NCBI GenBank assembly: GCA_013792075.1 | Contig: VMSR01000077.1 | Span: 1 to 57,129, forward strand | DNA from: Desulfobacula sp. | Lineage (GTDB): Bacteria; Desulfobacterota; Desulfobacteria; Desulfobacterales; Desulfobacteraceae | Reading direction: 5' to 3' | DNA length: 57,129 bases | In this document: piece by piece, positions 9,104 to 18,034 of the stretch | Position numbering within the stretch: position 1 is the first letter of the stretch | Layout: each line of letters starts with the position of its first letter | Notes under the pieces: model-generated | The model's input: the letters and a program-made list of their open reading frames with translations, nothing else | What the model was told of the DNA's origin: nothing | Databases searched by the model: none | Program-made: the position numbers and the translations under genes

Positions 9104-9889
9104 TTATTTTTTGATCTGGAACCCTTCCTTTGCCGCCTGGAAAAAAGTTGCCTTGAGCCACTCAAATCCGAACTGAAGCAACTTGATGTCATCGGCCCTG
9201 ATTTCTTCAATTTTCTGGGCATCAATCGCATACCGCTTAAGAAATGAGCTGTTAAAGACAAACTCCCTAAATTTATCAATATTATAGCAGACCATGAAAA
9301 ATATCTTTTTGCTCTCTTCGGAAAGCCGCATGCTGGGGGGAAGTGATTTTTTCCGGACCATCAAATCCAGCCATCCGTCATTGACCTCGTCCCTGAGATC
9401 AACACCTTGGTCCTCCCGCCATTCTGCCACGGTCCACTCATGGTCTTCTTCAAACCCCAGACAATGGGCTTCCTTGACCGTAAAGAAAAACTCATCTTTT
9501 TTGCCCTCTTCTCCGGAATAGCTCAGGGAGCCGACCCCGAGAGGATAGTAACGGCAAGTGGTGGGCCGATTTTCGTAGATGGCGCAGCCTTCCTTGTCCT
9601 CAACAAAAGGACAGGATTTTCTTTCATCATCCAGAAGCTTTAAGGTCACTACAGGCATATCTGCCTTTTCAAGAATCTGGGGTTGGGTAAACACGGCCAG
9701 AAATTCTTCGGACGTCAAGTCCAGTTTTTTGCGCATGGTCAGAATATCATAGGGGGTAAGCATGATATCAATGCCCCGGCAGCAATCGGTGAAACATTTC
9801 ACCCCTTTGTGGCATTTGAACTGAAACCGGCTTCTCAGACTCAGCTGCTCTGGCGGTATTTCGGATGTTTTCTTTATGGTGTCATTCAT
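9104..9889 (-). CDS. YkgJ-type cysteine cluster protein
   Basis: A 261-aa protein of the UPF0153/CxxCxxCC metal-chelating family. The N-terminal half has FKCHKGVKCFTDCC, and then CPFVEDKEGCAIYENRPTTC, giving the family's set of cysteines that probably bind Zn or an Fe-S cluster. The C-terminal half is helical and lacks cysteines. Function in the family is not established. It is a single gene converging on the DapA-like gene across a shared terminator. Confidence 0.85.
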   Translation of the reverse strand: MNDTIKKTSEIPPEQLSLRSRFQFKCHKGVKCFTDCCRGIDIMLTPYDILTMRKKLDLTSEEFLAVFTQPQILEKADMPVVTLKLLDDERKSCPFVEDKEGCAIYENRPTTCRYYPLGVGSLSYSGEEGKKDEFFFTVKEAHCLGFEEDHEWTVAEWREDQGVDLRDEVNDGWLDLMVRKKSLPPSMRLSEESKKIFFMVCYNIDKFREFVFNSSFLKRYAIDAQKIEEIRADDIKLLQFGFEWLKATFFQAAKEGFQIKK

Positions 9890-10036
9890 TGGCTGATCCT
9901 TATCAATTTTGTAACAGGTCGCTTATTTGCAACAGGTCGGTTAGAGGTGTGGACTATACAAAAAAAATATAATAATGTCAACCGGATACAGGCTTGGGGC
10001 GGACTGCCAGCCAAATGGGGCGCAGAGATTGCGCTA

Positions 10037-10696
10037 TCAGTGACTATCAATGTATTCTTGTAATTGCGCATGCCATTTTAATGTATCATATGTCTGGGGA
10101 TCTGTGGACTCGCCCATTAAAAGGTCCATTAAATGCCTTGGTTTTTTCCCACCGATATGCATGGATTTGATACATGAAACGCAATACACGCAAACAATCT
10201 GGCAAGGCATTGACTCCGCACGTTTTTTCATATGGGAATGAACCTTGTCCATTGAAAGTTTCGGATAAAAATCATCCCCGCAACAGACAGAGCGTGTGCC
10301 GCTGAACTTGGTTTCAACAACTTTGATATTCATTTTTTCAAGCAGATTGCGCACAGCCTTATGAACCTGGGGTTTTTCACGCACAGGGCAAGGATCATGT
10401 ACCGACATTTTCAGCTCCCCATAATCAGGATAGGAAAACGAATCAAGCTTGTCGATTATTTCCCACACAGATATGGTGGATATTCCCCCATACAGACTTC
10501 TAAACCGCCTGTCGCAACCCGCACATACATTTATGATCAAAGATCCTTTTTCAAGCCGGGGTTCATGGCGGCAGCATATTTTGTGCAGTGCCGTTTCTTT
10601 ATAGCTTTGGTTCAAAAAGTCTAAAATCCTATTCTCCATCCCGGGTTTATAAATGCTTAAAGCGCAACCGGGATTAAAGTATGTTGCAATTGTCAT
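10037..10696 (-). CDS. CCG-domain (HdrD/GlpC-like) Fe-S protein
   Basis: A 219-aa protein with two cysteine-rich CCG units: NPGCALSIY...KICCRHEP...VCAGCDRRF and HDPCPVREK...VCCGDDF...YCVSCIKS. Such domains bind a non-cubane [4Fe-4S] or zinc and occur in heterodisulfide reductase and glycolate or glycerol-3-phosphate oxidoreductases. No ferredoxin domain or flavin domain is fused, so it would act with a partner. I take the start at 10696 (MTIATYF) because AGGAAG lies five bases upstream; the longer frame from 10729 has none. No partner genes are adjacent. Confidence 0.8.
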   Translation of the reverse strand: MTIATYFNPGCALSIYKPGMENRILDFLNQSYKETALHKICCRHEPRLEKGSLIINVCAGCDRRFRSLYGGISTISVWEIIDKLDSFSYPDYGELKMSVHDPCPVREKPQVHKAVRNLLEKMNIKVVETKFSGTRSVCCGDDFYPKLSMDKVHSHMKKRAESMPCQIVCVYCVSCIKSMHIGGKKPRHLMDLLMGESTDPQTYDTLKWHAQLQEYIDSH

Positions 10697-10869
10697 ATTT
10701 TCTTCCTGTTTATCCGCAATTTGTTTCATTGGAGATAATCATTCCCAGCTTAAAAATGCAACCCTAAACAGGGTACAATAGAAACACATCGAAAAGAGAA
10801 CATGCGCGATTATATCCCCTTTTGTTGCGTCAAGGCCCGGATCCGGGCAAAAAAACTTATAAATTTAAT

Positions 10870-10898
10870 TTGACATCTAAACCGCTTTTAACTAAAAA
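10870..10898 (+). promoter_or_regulatory. Sigma70-like promoter of galU
   Basis: TTGACA at 10870-10875, 17-base spacer, TAAAAA at 10893-10898. The galU start lies 90 bases downstream. Confidence 0.6.
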
Positions 10899-10988
10899 GC
10901 AGGAGACGTACAATTTGTCTTATCTTTCCATAAAAGAATGCGCTGGTTGCAGTATTCTATTTCGACACCCGCTATTCAAGGAGTTGCC

Positions 10989-11861
10989 ATGAAGATCAAA
11001 AAAGCTGTTTTCCCGGTTGCAGGACTTGGTACCCGGTTTATTCCCGCCACAAAAGCCATGGCCAAGGAAATGCTGCCCGTAGTCGATAAGCCCATTATTC
11101 AATATGCCGTGGAAGAGGCTTTTGCCGCCGGAATTGAACAGATCATTTTTGTGACCGGTCGGGGGAAAAAGGCCCTGGAAGATCATTTTGACCGGTGCTT
11201 TGAAATAGAATTGAGCCTTAAGAACAAAGGCAAGCAGGATCTGCTCAAACAGATCCAGGAATTGGTGCCCAAAACCGGAACCATCGTCTATACACGCCAG
11301 AACGAACCTTTAGGGCTGGGCCATGCCATCTGGTGCGCCAGGGATATTGTGGGGGATGAGCCCTTTGCCGTCCTCCTTGCCGATGACCTGATCCAGACCG
11401 ACAAGCCGGTATTGGCTGAAATGGTAAAAAAATTCGACCGGCTCCGGGCATCCATGGCAGCGGTCATGGAAGTGGAAAAGGACCAGACGGACAAATATGG
11501 TATTCTGGAGGCCACACAAGTGGAAGACAATATTTTCCGGATTGACGACATGGTGGAAAAACCCCTGCCCGAAGAGGCCCCTTCCAATCTTGCCATCATC
11601 GGCCGGTATATCTTAACCCCCCGCATCTTTGAGCTTCTGGGCAAGGGAAAAATGGGCGCGGGCGGGGAAATCCAACTCACCGACGCCATGAAGAGCCTGC
11701 TCAAGGAGCAGCCCATATTCGGGTATAAATTTGAAGGCAAACGGTTTGACTGCGGCGACAAAGTGGGCTTCCAGATGGCCAACCTGGCCTTTGCCCTGGA
11801 ACGGCCGGACATGAGAGAGCGGCTGATCCGATTTGTCAACGAGATTCAAAAAAGTTTTTAA
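10989..11861 (+). CDS. galU: UTP-glucose-1-phosphate uridylyltransferase
   Basis: A 290-aa nucleotidyltransferase that makes UDP-glucose from UTP and glucose-1-phosphate for envelope polysaccharides. It shows the N-terminal GLGTRFIPATKAMAKEMLP signature, VVDKPIIQYAVEEA, the nucleotide-binding LLADDLI and the VEKP lysine. The start at 10989 has AAGGAG five bases upstream; the longer open frame from 10938 is not supported. Its last four bases overlap the 3' end of the convergent transglycosylase gene. Confidence 0.95.
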   Translation: MKIKKAVFPVAGLGTRFIPATKAMAKEMLPVVDKPIIQYAVEEAFAAGIEQIIFVTGRGKKALEDHFDRCFEIELSLKNKGKQDLLKQIQELVPKTGTIVYTRQNEPLGLGHAIWCARDIVGDEPFAVLLADDLIQTDKPVLAEMVKKFDRLRASMAAVMEVEKDQTDKYGILEATQVEDNIFRIDDMVEKPLPEEAPSNLAIIGRYILTPRIFELLGKGKMGAGGEIQLTDAMKSLLKEQPIFGYKFEGKRFDCGDKVGFQMANLAFALERPDMRERLIRFVNEIQKSF

Positions 11862-12484
11862 ATATTTTTGTAGCGGCTGTACAGGCGCAGGACCTTTTGA
11901 ACATAATTTTGGGTTTCTTCATAGGGCGGAATCCGCCCGTACCTGTCCACGGCTTCCGGCCCTGCATTATAGGCGGCAAGCGCCAGGGCCAATTTGTCGT
12001 CATACCGGGTTAAGAGCTGTTTCAAATATCGTGTCCCTCCCATGATGTTCTGGGACGGATCAAAGGGGTCTGATACGGACAGGGCCTTGTAATTTTCCGG
12101 CATAATCTGCATGAGACCCTTGGCCCCTTTTCTAGAGACTGCCCGGGAATCAAACCCGGACTCAGCATGGATCACCGCTTTAATCAAAGAAAATTCAATG
12201 CCATATTTTTCCTGGGCCTTTTGAATGAGGGGAGTGTATGCCCGGGAAAGGGGACCGGCATTTGTCTCTGCCGATTGTTCCCTCATGTACAATACATACT
12301 CCGATGAGGTGGGGGCATTGGTGTAGTGAAGCACACCTTCGCTGTCAACATACTTGTAGATATCGGCCAAACCGCTTCCCGGAAAAAACCACATCATCAC
12401 CAGGAGGGCAAGCCAAACCCATACCGGCCAAATGCTTCCCAAGGCGTTCGAACCGATATTATCTGTCTTTGTTTTTCTTTTCAA
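11858..12484 (-). CDS. Lytic transglycosylase with DUF4124-like N-terminus
   Basis: A 208-aa exported murein hydrolase. Residues about 20-40 form a signal anchor (WPVWVWLALLVMMWFF). A short DUF4124-like region follows (DIYKYVDSEGVLHYTNAPTS), then an SLT domain with the catalytic Glu in IKAVIHAESGFDS and the motifs GLMQIMP and LALAAYNAGPEAV. It cleaves glycan strands to anhydromuropeptides. The start codon is TTG at 12484, directly after AAGGAAAGGG. It overlaps the upstream hypothetical gene by 26 bases, which suggests translational coupling. Confidence 0.88.
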   Translation of the reverse strand: MKRKTKTDNIGSNALGSIWPVWVWLALLVMMWFFPGSGLADIYKYVDSEGVLHYTNAPTSSEYVLYMREQSAETNAGPLSRAYTPLIQKAQEKYGIEFSLIKAVIHAESGFDSRAVSRKGAKGLMQIMPENYKALSVSDPFDPSQNIMGGTRYLKQLLTRYDDKLALALAAYNAGPEAVDRYGRIPPYEETQNYVQKVLRLYSRYKNI

Positions 12485-12848
12485 CCCTTTCCTTGTATTC
12501 CTTTAATGCCTTTTTTTCCGGGAATATGGATTTGGAAATATAGGGCACCATGTTCGTAATAAAGGTTGCAACCAGGCCTTCAAACACCTGGTTCTTTTCA
12601 GGTGCCATGATCATGTTTCGCTCACTCTTGTATTCATAGAAGAATTCATCCCCAAGGACTTTTCGGATATCATCAAACTGGGCATCTGATACCGTGTTTT
12701 CCGCAAAAAGATCCCGATGGACCCGGATTGCCATCCGGACCCCCATGGTCACCACATAGGCATCTTCCGCTATTTTCCTGGATTTATCAAGAATGACCAG
12801 TGTCTGGTTATTGTCCAGCTCCATTGTTTTGAATATCGTTTCTTCCAT
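12459..12848 (-). CDS. Conserved-looking 129-aa hypothetical protein
   Basis: I do not recognise this protein. It is acidic in its first half and has a highly charged C-terminus (KALKEYKERVEKKNKDR). It has no signal peptide or cysteines and is predicted mostly helical. It shares 26 bases with the start of the transglycosylase gene and lies 40 bases after the EndoQ-UvrD gene, so all three could be one transcript. GGAAAGAAG precedes the ATG. Confidence 0.7.
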   Translation of the reverse strand: MEETIFKTMELDNNQTLVILDKSRKIAEDAYVVTMGVRMAIRVHRDLFAENTVSDAQFDDIRKVLGDEFFYEYKSERNMIMAPEKNQVFEGLVATFITNMVPYISKSIFPEKKALKEYKERVEKKNKDR

Positions 12849-12888
12849 TTTCTTCTTTCCTGGGGGTTGTTGCTCCGGGCAGATGTTC

Positions 12889-15800
12889 CTAGAACAATTC
12901 CAATTGTATTTCTTTTTGTTTATCCTTTACCCGGTCAATACGCCCTTCCAACTGGGCCAGTCTTGTTTCAATATCATCAATAAAAAAGGACCGTTGTCGT
13001 TTTTGACTGGTGCCATATATGCGTCTTTTTTGGGCATAAGTCAAACAAAGAATATCCATGGCCCGGGTCATGGCCACATAAAAAAGACGACGTTCTTCTT
13101 CCGGATTCTCACAGGTTTCTCCATCCCTTGCAAAGGGAATCAAACCCTGCTCGCACCCGGTGACAAAGACCACCGGATACTCAAGCCCTTTGGCTGAATG
13201 CAGGGTCATCAGGGATACGCGTTCAACAAAATTCGACAGATAATCCGGATCCTGGTCCAAAATCAGATACGCCATGAACTCCGACGGGGAGGGGTAGAGA
13301 CGGGCCAGAGAAACCAGGTGTTCATATACCGCTGCCAAAGATTGTTTTGCCCGGATCATCTGCCGGACTTCCAGAAAATCAATCAAAAATTCCAGGCAGG
13401 CACTCGTGTTTTGGTCACGGACCTGACTGCGAACCTGGGCAAGAATTTGTTGCATTTGTCTCTGGCCCTGGGGTGGGTCCTGTTTTTTCGATCTCCTGTC
13501 AAAATGATCCTTCAGGATCTTGGAATCCATGGCAGCGGCCCTGTCCGTTATCACCCTGAAAAGGCTCAACACCTGGCAAATACCGTCCTGGGCAAACCGG
13601 TCTTTTTTATCTGCCGCCTGAAAGGGGATGCCGTGTTTTGCAAAGACTTCGGCAAAAATCTTCCCTTGCTCTTTTGTTCGGAAAAGGACGGCAAAATCTG
13701 CGAAAGAATAGGCTTTTTCACCAGTTATATTTCCGGTATCCTTGGTTCCCATATCCATTGCAAAAAAAGAAAGTCCGCCCATCAGTTTTTCTATCATCAT
13801 TCCCACGGCCACCGCCTCGGCCGCCGGACTGGCTGTCTGTTTTAGGATCAGTTTCTGGGGGGTGACCAGATTGGAAAATATTTTCTCAGATCCGCTCTGA
13901 CCTTCGGCAGCAGTAATCATTTGAAAAGAGGCATCCAAAATGGTCTGGGTGGATCTGTAATTTTGGGTCAGCTGAATCTGTTCGCATCCGGGGTAATCCT
14001 CTGCACACCGTTTAAAATAGGTATTGTCCGATCCCCGGAACCCGTAGATGGACTGGTCAGGGTCCCCAATCACCACCAGATTACTTTTTTGTGCCAGCAA
14101 TTTGACCAGTTCATACTGACCCAGGTTCAGATCCTGGTATTCATCAATGAAGATATGGGCAAATTGATTCCGAACCCGGTCCAAAAGCTCAGGAGACCGG
14201 ACCAGGTGATGGTAGAACACAAAGATCAGATCCTCAAAATCCACCAGGTTCATCCGGCGGCACTGCTCCACGTAGCTTGTGTATCCGCGTTTGAGCAGTA
14301 AAACCTCCGGTTCTTCCGCTACAACAGACAGATCATCGTCCGGTCCCAGCAGCTGCTGCTTGCACAGACAAATGAGCCGGTCCAGACGGCCTATCATTTT
14401 CTTTGGAGAAAGGCCGGGCAGGGTCTTGGCTGCCCCGATTTTATACCCCCTGGACGCTTCCGGTTGAACCGCGGTTTGAACCGCTTTCTTCATCAATTCC
14501 AGTCTCAGAGGCTCATCCATCAGGCCTGCGTTAAATTCCGTATTTTCCTTTAAACTCTTCAGGCAAAATCCATGGAAGGTAGCTGCTAAAACCGGGGGCC
14601 TGCCCTTGGAAAGAAAGGCTTCGATACGCCGGGCAAGTTCTTTGGCGGCCTTGTTGGTAAAGGTCAGGGCCAGGATGGCCCTGGGATCTGTTTTCTTTTC
14701 AGAGATGAGATGGGCAATTTTCGCTGTTAATGTCCTGGTTTTCCCCGTACCCGGACCTGCCTGGATCAGAATGGCCCGGTTCTCGGATTCAACGGCCTGT
14801 TTCTGGCCGGGATTCAATCCTTCCAAAAGACCGGGAACCCTTGCCGGAGGATGGGCCGGGAAGGCCGATAAAGTCGGCTTTTTCGACACCAGAGAAGGAG
14901 AAGGTTTTTTTTTAAAAGGAGCCTTTGCAGCCGGCAGGGAGAACAGGAGATGTTTCTCTCCCCTGAGGCGTTCTTTTTCCTGGGAAGAAAAAATAGTCAC
15001 CTTGCCGAATTCGCCGTCAAACCCTGGATCAATCCGGATATCATTGGACCGCATCCGCAGGATGGCCTCTGCCAACAGGGGCACCCCGGCCGATTCAATG
15101 GCATCAAAGGAAAGATCTGTCAGAAGGGGCAGTTCGGGACCCAGTGCTTCAATGGCCTTTTGATAATATCCGGCAACTTTCTGGGTCTTGGGCCCCTTGT
15201 CACATATCTCGGATAAAATATCCGCAAGGGGAATAATACTGGTGTACCCCTGACGGTTTTCGGGCACAAACCCTTCCCTTCGGTCGGCAAGCGCCTGGAC
15301 CCGGTGGAGCACACCCAGGGTCAAGGGTTTTTTGCATTCAGGACAAATGCCGTCTAAGTTTGCACTTGCAGCAGGATTCAGACTGACATTGCATTTCCTG
15401 TGGCCGTCATAGTGATATTTTCCCTGGTGGGGAAACATATCCAGGGTTCCTTTAAACCCATCCATGTCCCTTGTTTCAAGGGCGGCTTTGATGGCAAAAT
15501 AATCCAGATCTGTATTGAACACCGATGCATTCCGGCCCAGATAGCCCGGGGAATGGGCATCGGAATTGGAGATCAGACTCACCTGATCCAGATCCGATAC
15601 CCGCCAGTTCATGGGCGGGTCCGAAGAAAGCCCGGTTTCCACGGCAAATATATGGGGCGTCAGATCCCCAAAACACGCTTCAATGGTGTCAAATCCGGAT
15701 TTGGACCCGAACATGGAAAACCAGGGGGTCCAGATGTGGGCCGGGACAAAAAGACCGTCTTCGCTGGTTTCCAGTACAATTTCCAAAAGCGCCCTGGCAT

Positions 15801-16227
15801 CCAGGCCCAATATGGGCCGGCCATCTGATTTGATATTACCGAGGGCATCCAGGCGGGCGTTAAATTTTTTAACGGCCAGAAGATCCGGAAAATACACCAG
15901 GTTGTGATTTTTTCGAACCCGGCCCTCTTTTTTATAAATATTGCTGATCTCTGTCTGCAGGACAAACCGGACCTTATTCCGACAGGATGGGGGTACACTT
16001 TGGTCGATTTTGTCTGCAATATGTTTTTTCAGGGAAAACAGCCCGGGTTCGGTCTGTTCCAGTTTGGATTCAATTTCGTCAATCCATGCGGGAAAGGTGA
16101 AATCTCCGGTGCCGACCACGGAAATCCCTTTGATCTGTGCGGCCTGGTAAAGATTTTCCAGGTCAAGATTTTTGGCCGTGGCCCGGGAGTATTTGGAATG
16201 GATATGGAGATCTGCAATAAAGGTCAT
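12889..16227 (-). CDS. EndoQ-like PHP nuclease fused to UvrD/Rep helicase
   Basis: A 1112-aa two-part DNA repair protein. Residues 1-425 match the PHP-domain family that includes archaeal endonuclease Q: metal ligands in DLHIHSKYS (6-14), GTGDFT (39-44), the VPAHIWTPW segment (161-169), SNSDAHS (220-226), and a zinc finger with Cys279 and Cys295/Cys298. After a proline-rich linker (430-465) comes a complete superfamily 1A helicase: Walker A AGPGTGKT (490-497), FIDEYQDLN, GDPDQSIYGFRGS, and the C-terminal VTLHSAKGLEYP-like and FYVAMTRA motifs. EndoQ nicks 5' of deaminated or abasic bases; here the helicase would unwind from the nick. The fusion links recognition with strand displacement. Confidence 0.9.
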   Translation of the reverse strand: MTFIADLHIHSKYSRATAKNLDLENLYQAAQIKGISVVGTGDFTFPAWIDEIESKLEQTEPGLFSLKKHIADKIDQSVPPSCRNKVRFVLQTEISNIYKKEGRVRKNHNLVYFPDLLAVKKFNARLDALGNIKSDGRPILGLDARALLEIVLETSEDGLFVPAHIWTPWFSMFGSKSGFDTIEACFGDLTPHIFAVETGLSSDPPMNWRVSDLDQVSLISNSDAHSPGYLGRNASVFNTDLDYFAIKAALETRDMDGFKGTLDMFPHQGKYHYDGHRKCNVSLNPAASANLDGICPECKKPLTLGVLHRVQALADRREGFVPENRQGYTSIIPLADILSEICDKGPKTQKVAGYYQKAIEALGPELPLLTDLSFDAIESAGVPLLAEAILRMRSNDIRIDPGFDGEFGKVTIFSSQEKERLRGEKHLLFSLPAAKAPFKKKPSPSLVSKKPTLSAFPAHPPARVPGLLEGLNPGQKQAVESENRAILIQAGPGTGKTRTLTAKIAHLISEKKTDPRAILALTFTNKAAKELARRIEAFLSKGRPPVLAATFHGFCLKSLKENTEFNAGLMDEPLRLELMKKAVQTAVQPEASRGYKIGAAKTLPGLSPKKMIGRLDRLICLCKQQLLGPDDDLSVVAEEPEVLLLKRGYTSYVEQCRRMNLVDFEDLIFVFYHHLVRSPELLDRVRNQFAHIFIDEYQDLNLGQYELVKLLAQKSNLVVIGDPDQSIYGFRGSDNTYFKRCAEDYPGCEQIQLTQNYRSTQTILDASFQMITAAEGQSGSEKIFSNLVTPQKLILKQTASPAAEAVAVGMMIEKLMGGLSFFAMDMGTKDTGNITGEKAYSFADFAVLFRTKEQGKIFAEVFAKHGIPFQAADKKDRFAQDGICQVLSLFRVITDRAAAMDSKILKDHFDRRSKKQDPPQGQRQMQQILAQVRSQVRDQNTSACLEFLIDFLEVRQMIRAKQSLAAVYEHLVSLARLYPSPSEFMAYLILDQDPDYLSNFVERVSLMTLHSAKGLEYPVVFVTGCEQGLIPFARDGETCENPEEERRLFYVAMTRAMDILCLTYAQKRRIYGTSQKRQRSFFIDDIETRLAQLEGRIDRVKDKQKEIQLELF

Positions 16228-16378
16228 TTGTATCTACCTGTGATAGGAATTCAAATTTTTTTATCAATTTAATTTATTTACATGATTTCCCCTTAATTTA
16301 AAAGCAGGATTCTGATAAAGAAATATACAAAGACTCAATTCCACCAATTCTATATAAAGGAAGGGAAAGGAAAGGAAG

Positions 16379-18034
16379 ATGAACAAAGACCAATTGCTTG
16401 TCATCGCATCCGACGCTTCTGTCCATGCCGTTTCACAAATTTTGCCGAATTTTCCAGGGCTTAAAATGATCCGGGCCAACTCTGATACAGATGCCATTGG
16501 GTTAATGAGGACCCACCACTTTGCCATGGTACTCCTGGAAGATGCTCTTTTGGGAATCGATGCCTTAAAGATCGCCGCAAAACTTCCGGTCCCTGGGAAT
16601 TCAGAAGCGCCCCCCCTGCTGATTATTACCGAATCTTCAGCCCCTCCGGCCGTATTTGAGTCCCTACCTTTACTACAGGTTGATTTTCTTCCCAAGCCCC
16701 TTGATCCCGGAATGCTAAAGGCGAGGCTCAAAATTTTTCTTGCGCTTTACCAAAACAAAATTGCCGTGGCAAAAAGCATTGACGAGCTGGACCATGTGTA
16801 TAAAAAAATTATGTCCCTCCAAAAAAACTTCCTTGGGGAACAGGAATCCAGAAAAAAGATGGCAAGGTTTTCATCGTCCTTTGCCAGCCAGATTCAGTCC
16901 CCCCTGAAAAACATTGCGGCCAGTCTCTACCAGTTGCAGAACGCACGGGATCTTCCTGCACGCCTGGGCCAGGGGGTGAACCATATCCGGAATGCTGCAG
17001 ATCAGATCTCCGGGATTACAAAAAGAATATCTGCCCTTTCGAGCCGCACCCCGGAACGGACGACCCGCCTGACCGATGATACCGGGCAGCAAAGGCCCTG
17101 CGCCATTCTCCATGTAACCGGATCAAAGGACGAATTTGATATTTTCCGGCATTATCTCCATAATGCCCTTAACTGCGTTATCGAACAGGCCGAAACCATT
17201 TTTCGGGCAAAGGAGATCATCGCTGCAAGGGAGTTGGATATCATTTTTATCGATCACCTCCTGGCCGACGGAACCGGGCTTGCGCTTCTGTCCTATCTTA
17301 CACGGCTGGAATCGGATATCCCCGTTATCTTTACCCTGGACAATTCCTGTTTGGATATGGGTGCAAAGGCTATTGCAGAAGGGGCATACAATTTTTTTAT
17401 AAAAGAGGGGATCTCAACACAAAATATTCTGGCCCTCATCCGGGAGGCCCTTGAGAGATCAAAACTGACAAAGGAAATTAACGCCGCAAGGGACCGGATT
17501 GTCATGATTTCCCGGCGGGATCATCTGACCCGCCTGTACAACCGGCAGAGTTTTGACCAGGCAATGAAAACGGAAATGGATAAAGCCGGGCGATATAAGA
17601 TTCCCCTGTCCATCCTGATGGTAGCGTTTGACAACCATAAAACCATGATCAAAACCCATGGATATGAGACCTGCGATCAAATCCTCTCCACCAGTGCCGC
17701 CCTGATTAAGACAATGGTCAGAAACCTGGATGTGGTCTGCCGTTACGGGGATCAGGAATTCGGCATTATGCTTCCCAACACGGATCTTCAAGGTGCCACC
17801 ATTCTGGCCCGGAGAATCTTATCGGGTATCAGGGACCATGGTTTTGATATAGACGATACCCGGGTTCCTCTGACGGTCAGCATCGGTATCGCCGCCCTTG
17901 GAAAAGACACCGCCGACCAGCCGCAACCTTTGGATCAGAATTTGGTAAAACAGGCATTAGCAGCTTTGGCGCTTACGGTTCAGCAAGGGGGCAACACCCT
18001 GGGCACCTTTTCCAAAAGCGACCACACACCATGA
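16379..18034 (+). CDS. REC - HisKA-like - REC - degenerate GGDEF signalling protein
   Basis: A 551-aa cytoplasmic protein. Residues 1-125 form a receiver-like domain in which the phospho-acceptor position is Glu54, with Lys106 kept. Residues 160-220 resemble a histidine kinase dimerisation domain, but the histidine is Ser170 (ASQIQSPL). Residues 241-360 are a second receiver with a normal Asp292 and Lys342. Residues 375-545 are a GGDEF domain with intact DHLTRLYNR, but its signature reads GDQEF (457-461). Diguanylate cyclase activity is therefore doubtful, and the protein may sense or scaffold. AAGGAAG precedes the ATG, and its stop overlaps the next start (ATGA). Confidence 0.85.
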   Translation: MNKDQLLVIASDASVHAVSQILPNFPGLKMIRANSDTDAIGLMRTHHFAMVLLEDALLGIDALKIAAKLPVPGNSEAPPLLIITESSAPPAVFESLPLLQVDFLPKPLDPGMLKARLKIFLALYQNKIAVAKSIDELDHVYKKIMSLQKNFLGEQESRKKMARFSSSFASQIQSPLKNIAASLYQLQNARDLPARLGQGVNHIRNAADQISGITKRISALSSRTPERTTRLTDDTGQQRPCAILHVTGSKDEFDIFRHYLHNALNCVIEQAETIFRAKEIIAARELDIIFIDHLLADGTGLALLSYLTRLESDIPVIFTLDNSCLDMGAKAIAEGAYNFFIKEGISTQNILALIREALERSKLTKEINAARDRIVMISRRDHLTRLYNRQSFDQAMKTEMDKAGRYKIPLSILMVAFDNHKTMIKTHGYETCDQILSTSAALIKTMVRNLDVVCRYGDQEFGIMLPNTDLQGATILARRILSGIRDHGFDIDDTRVPLTVSIGIAALGKDTADQPQPLDQNLVKQALAALALTVQQGGNTLGTFSKSDHTP

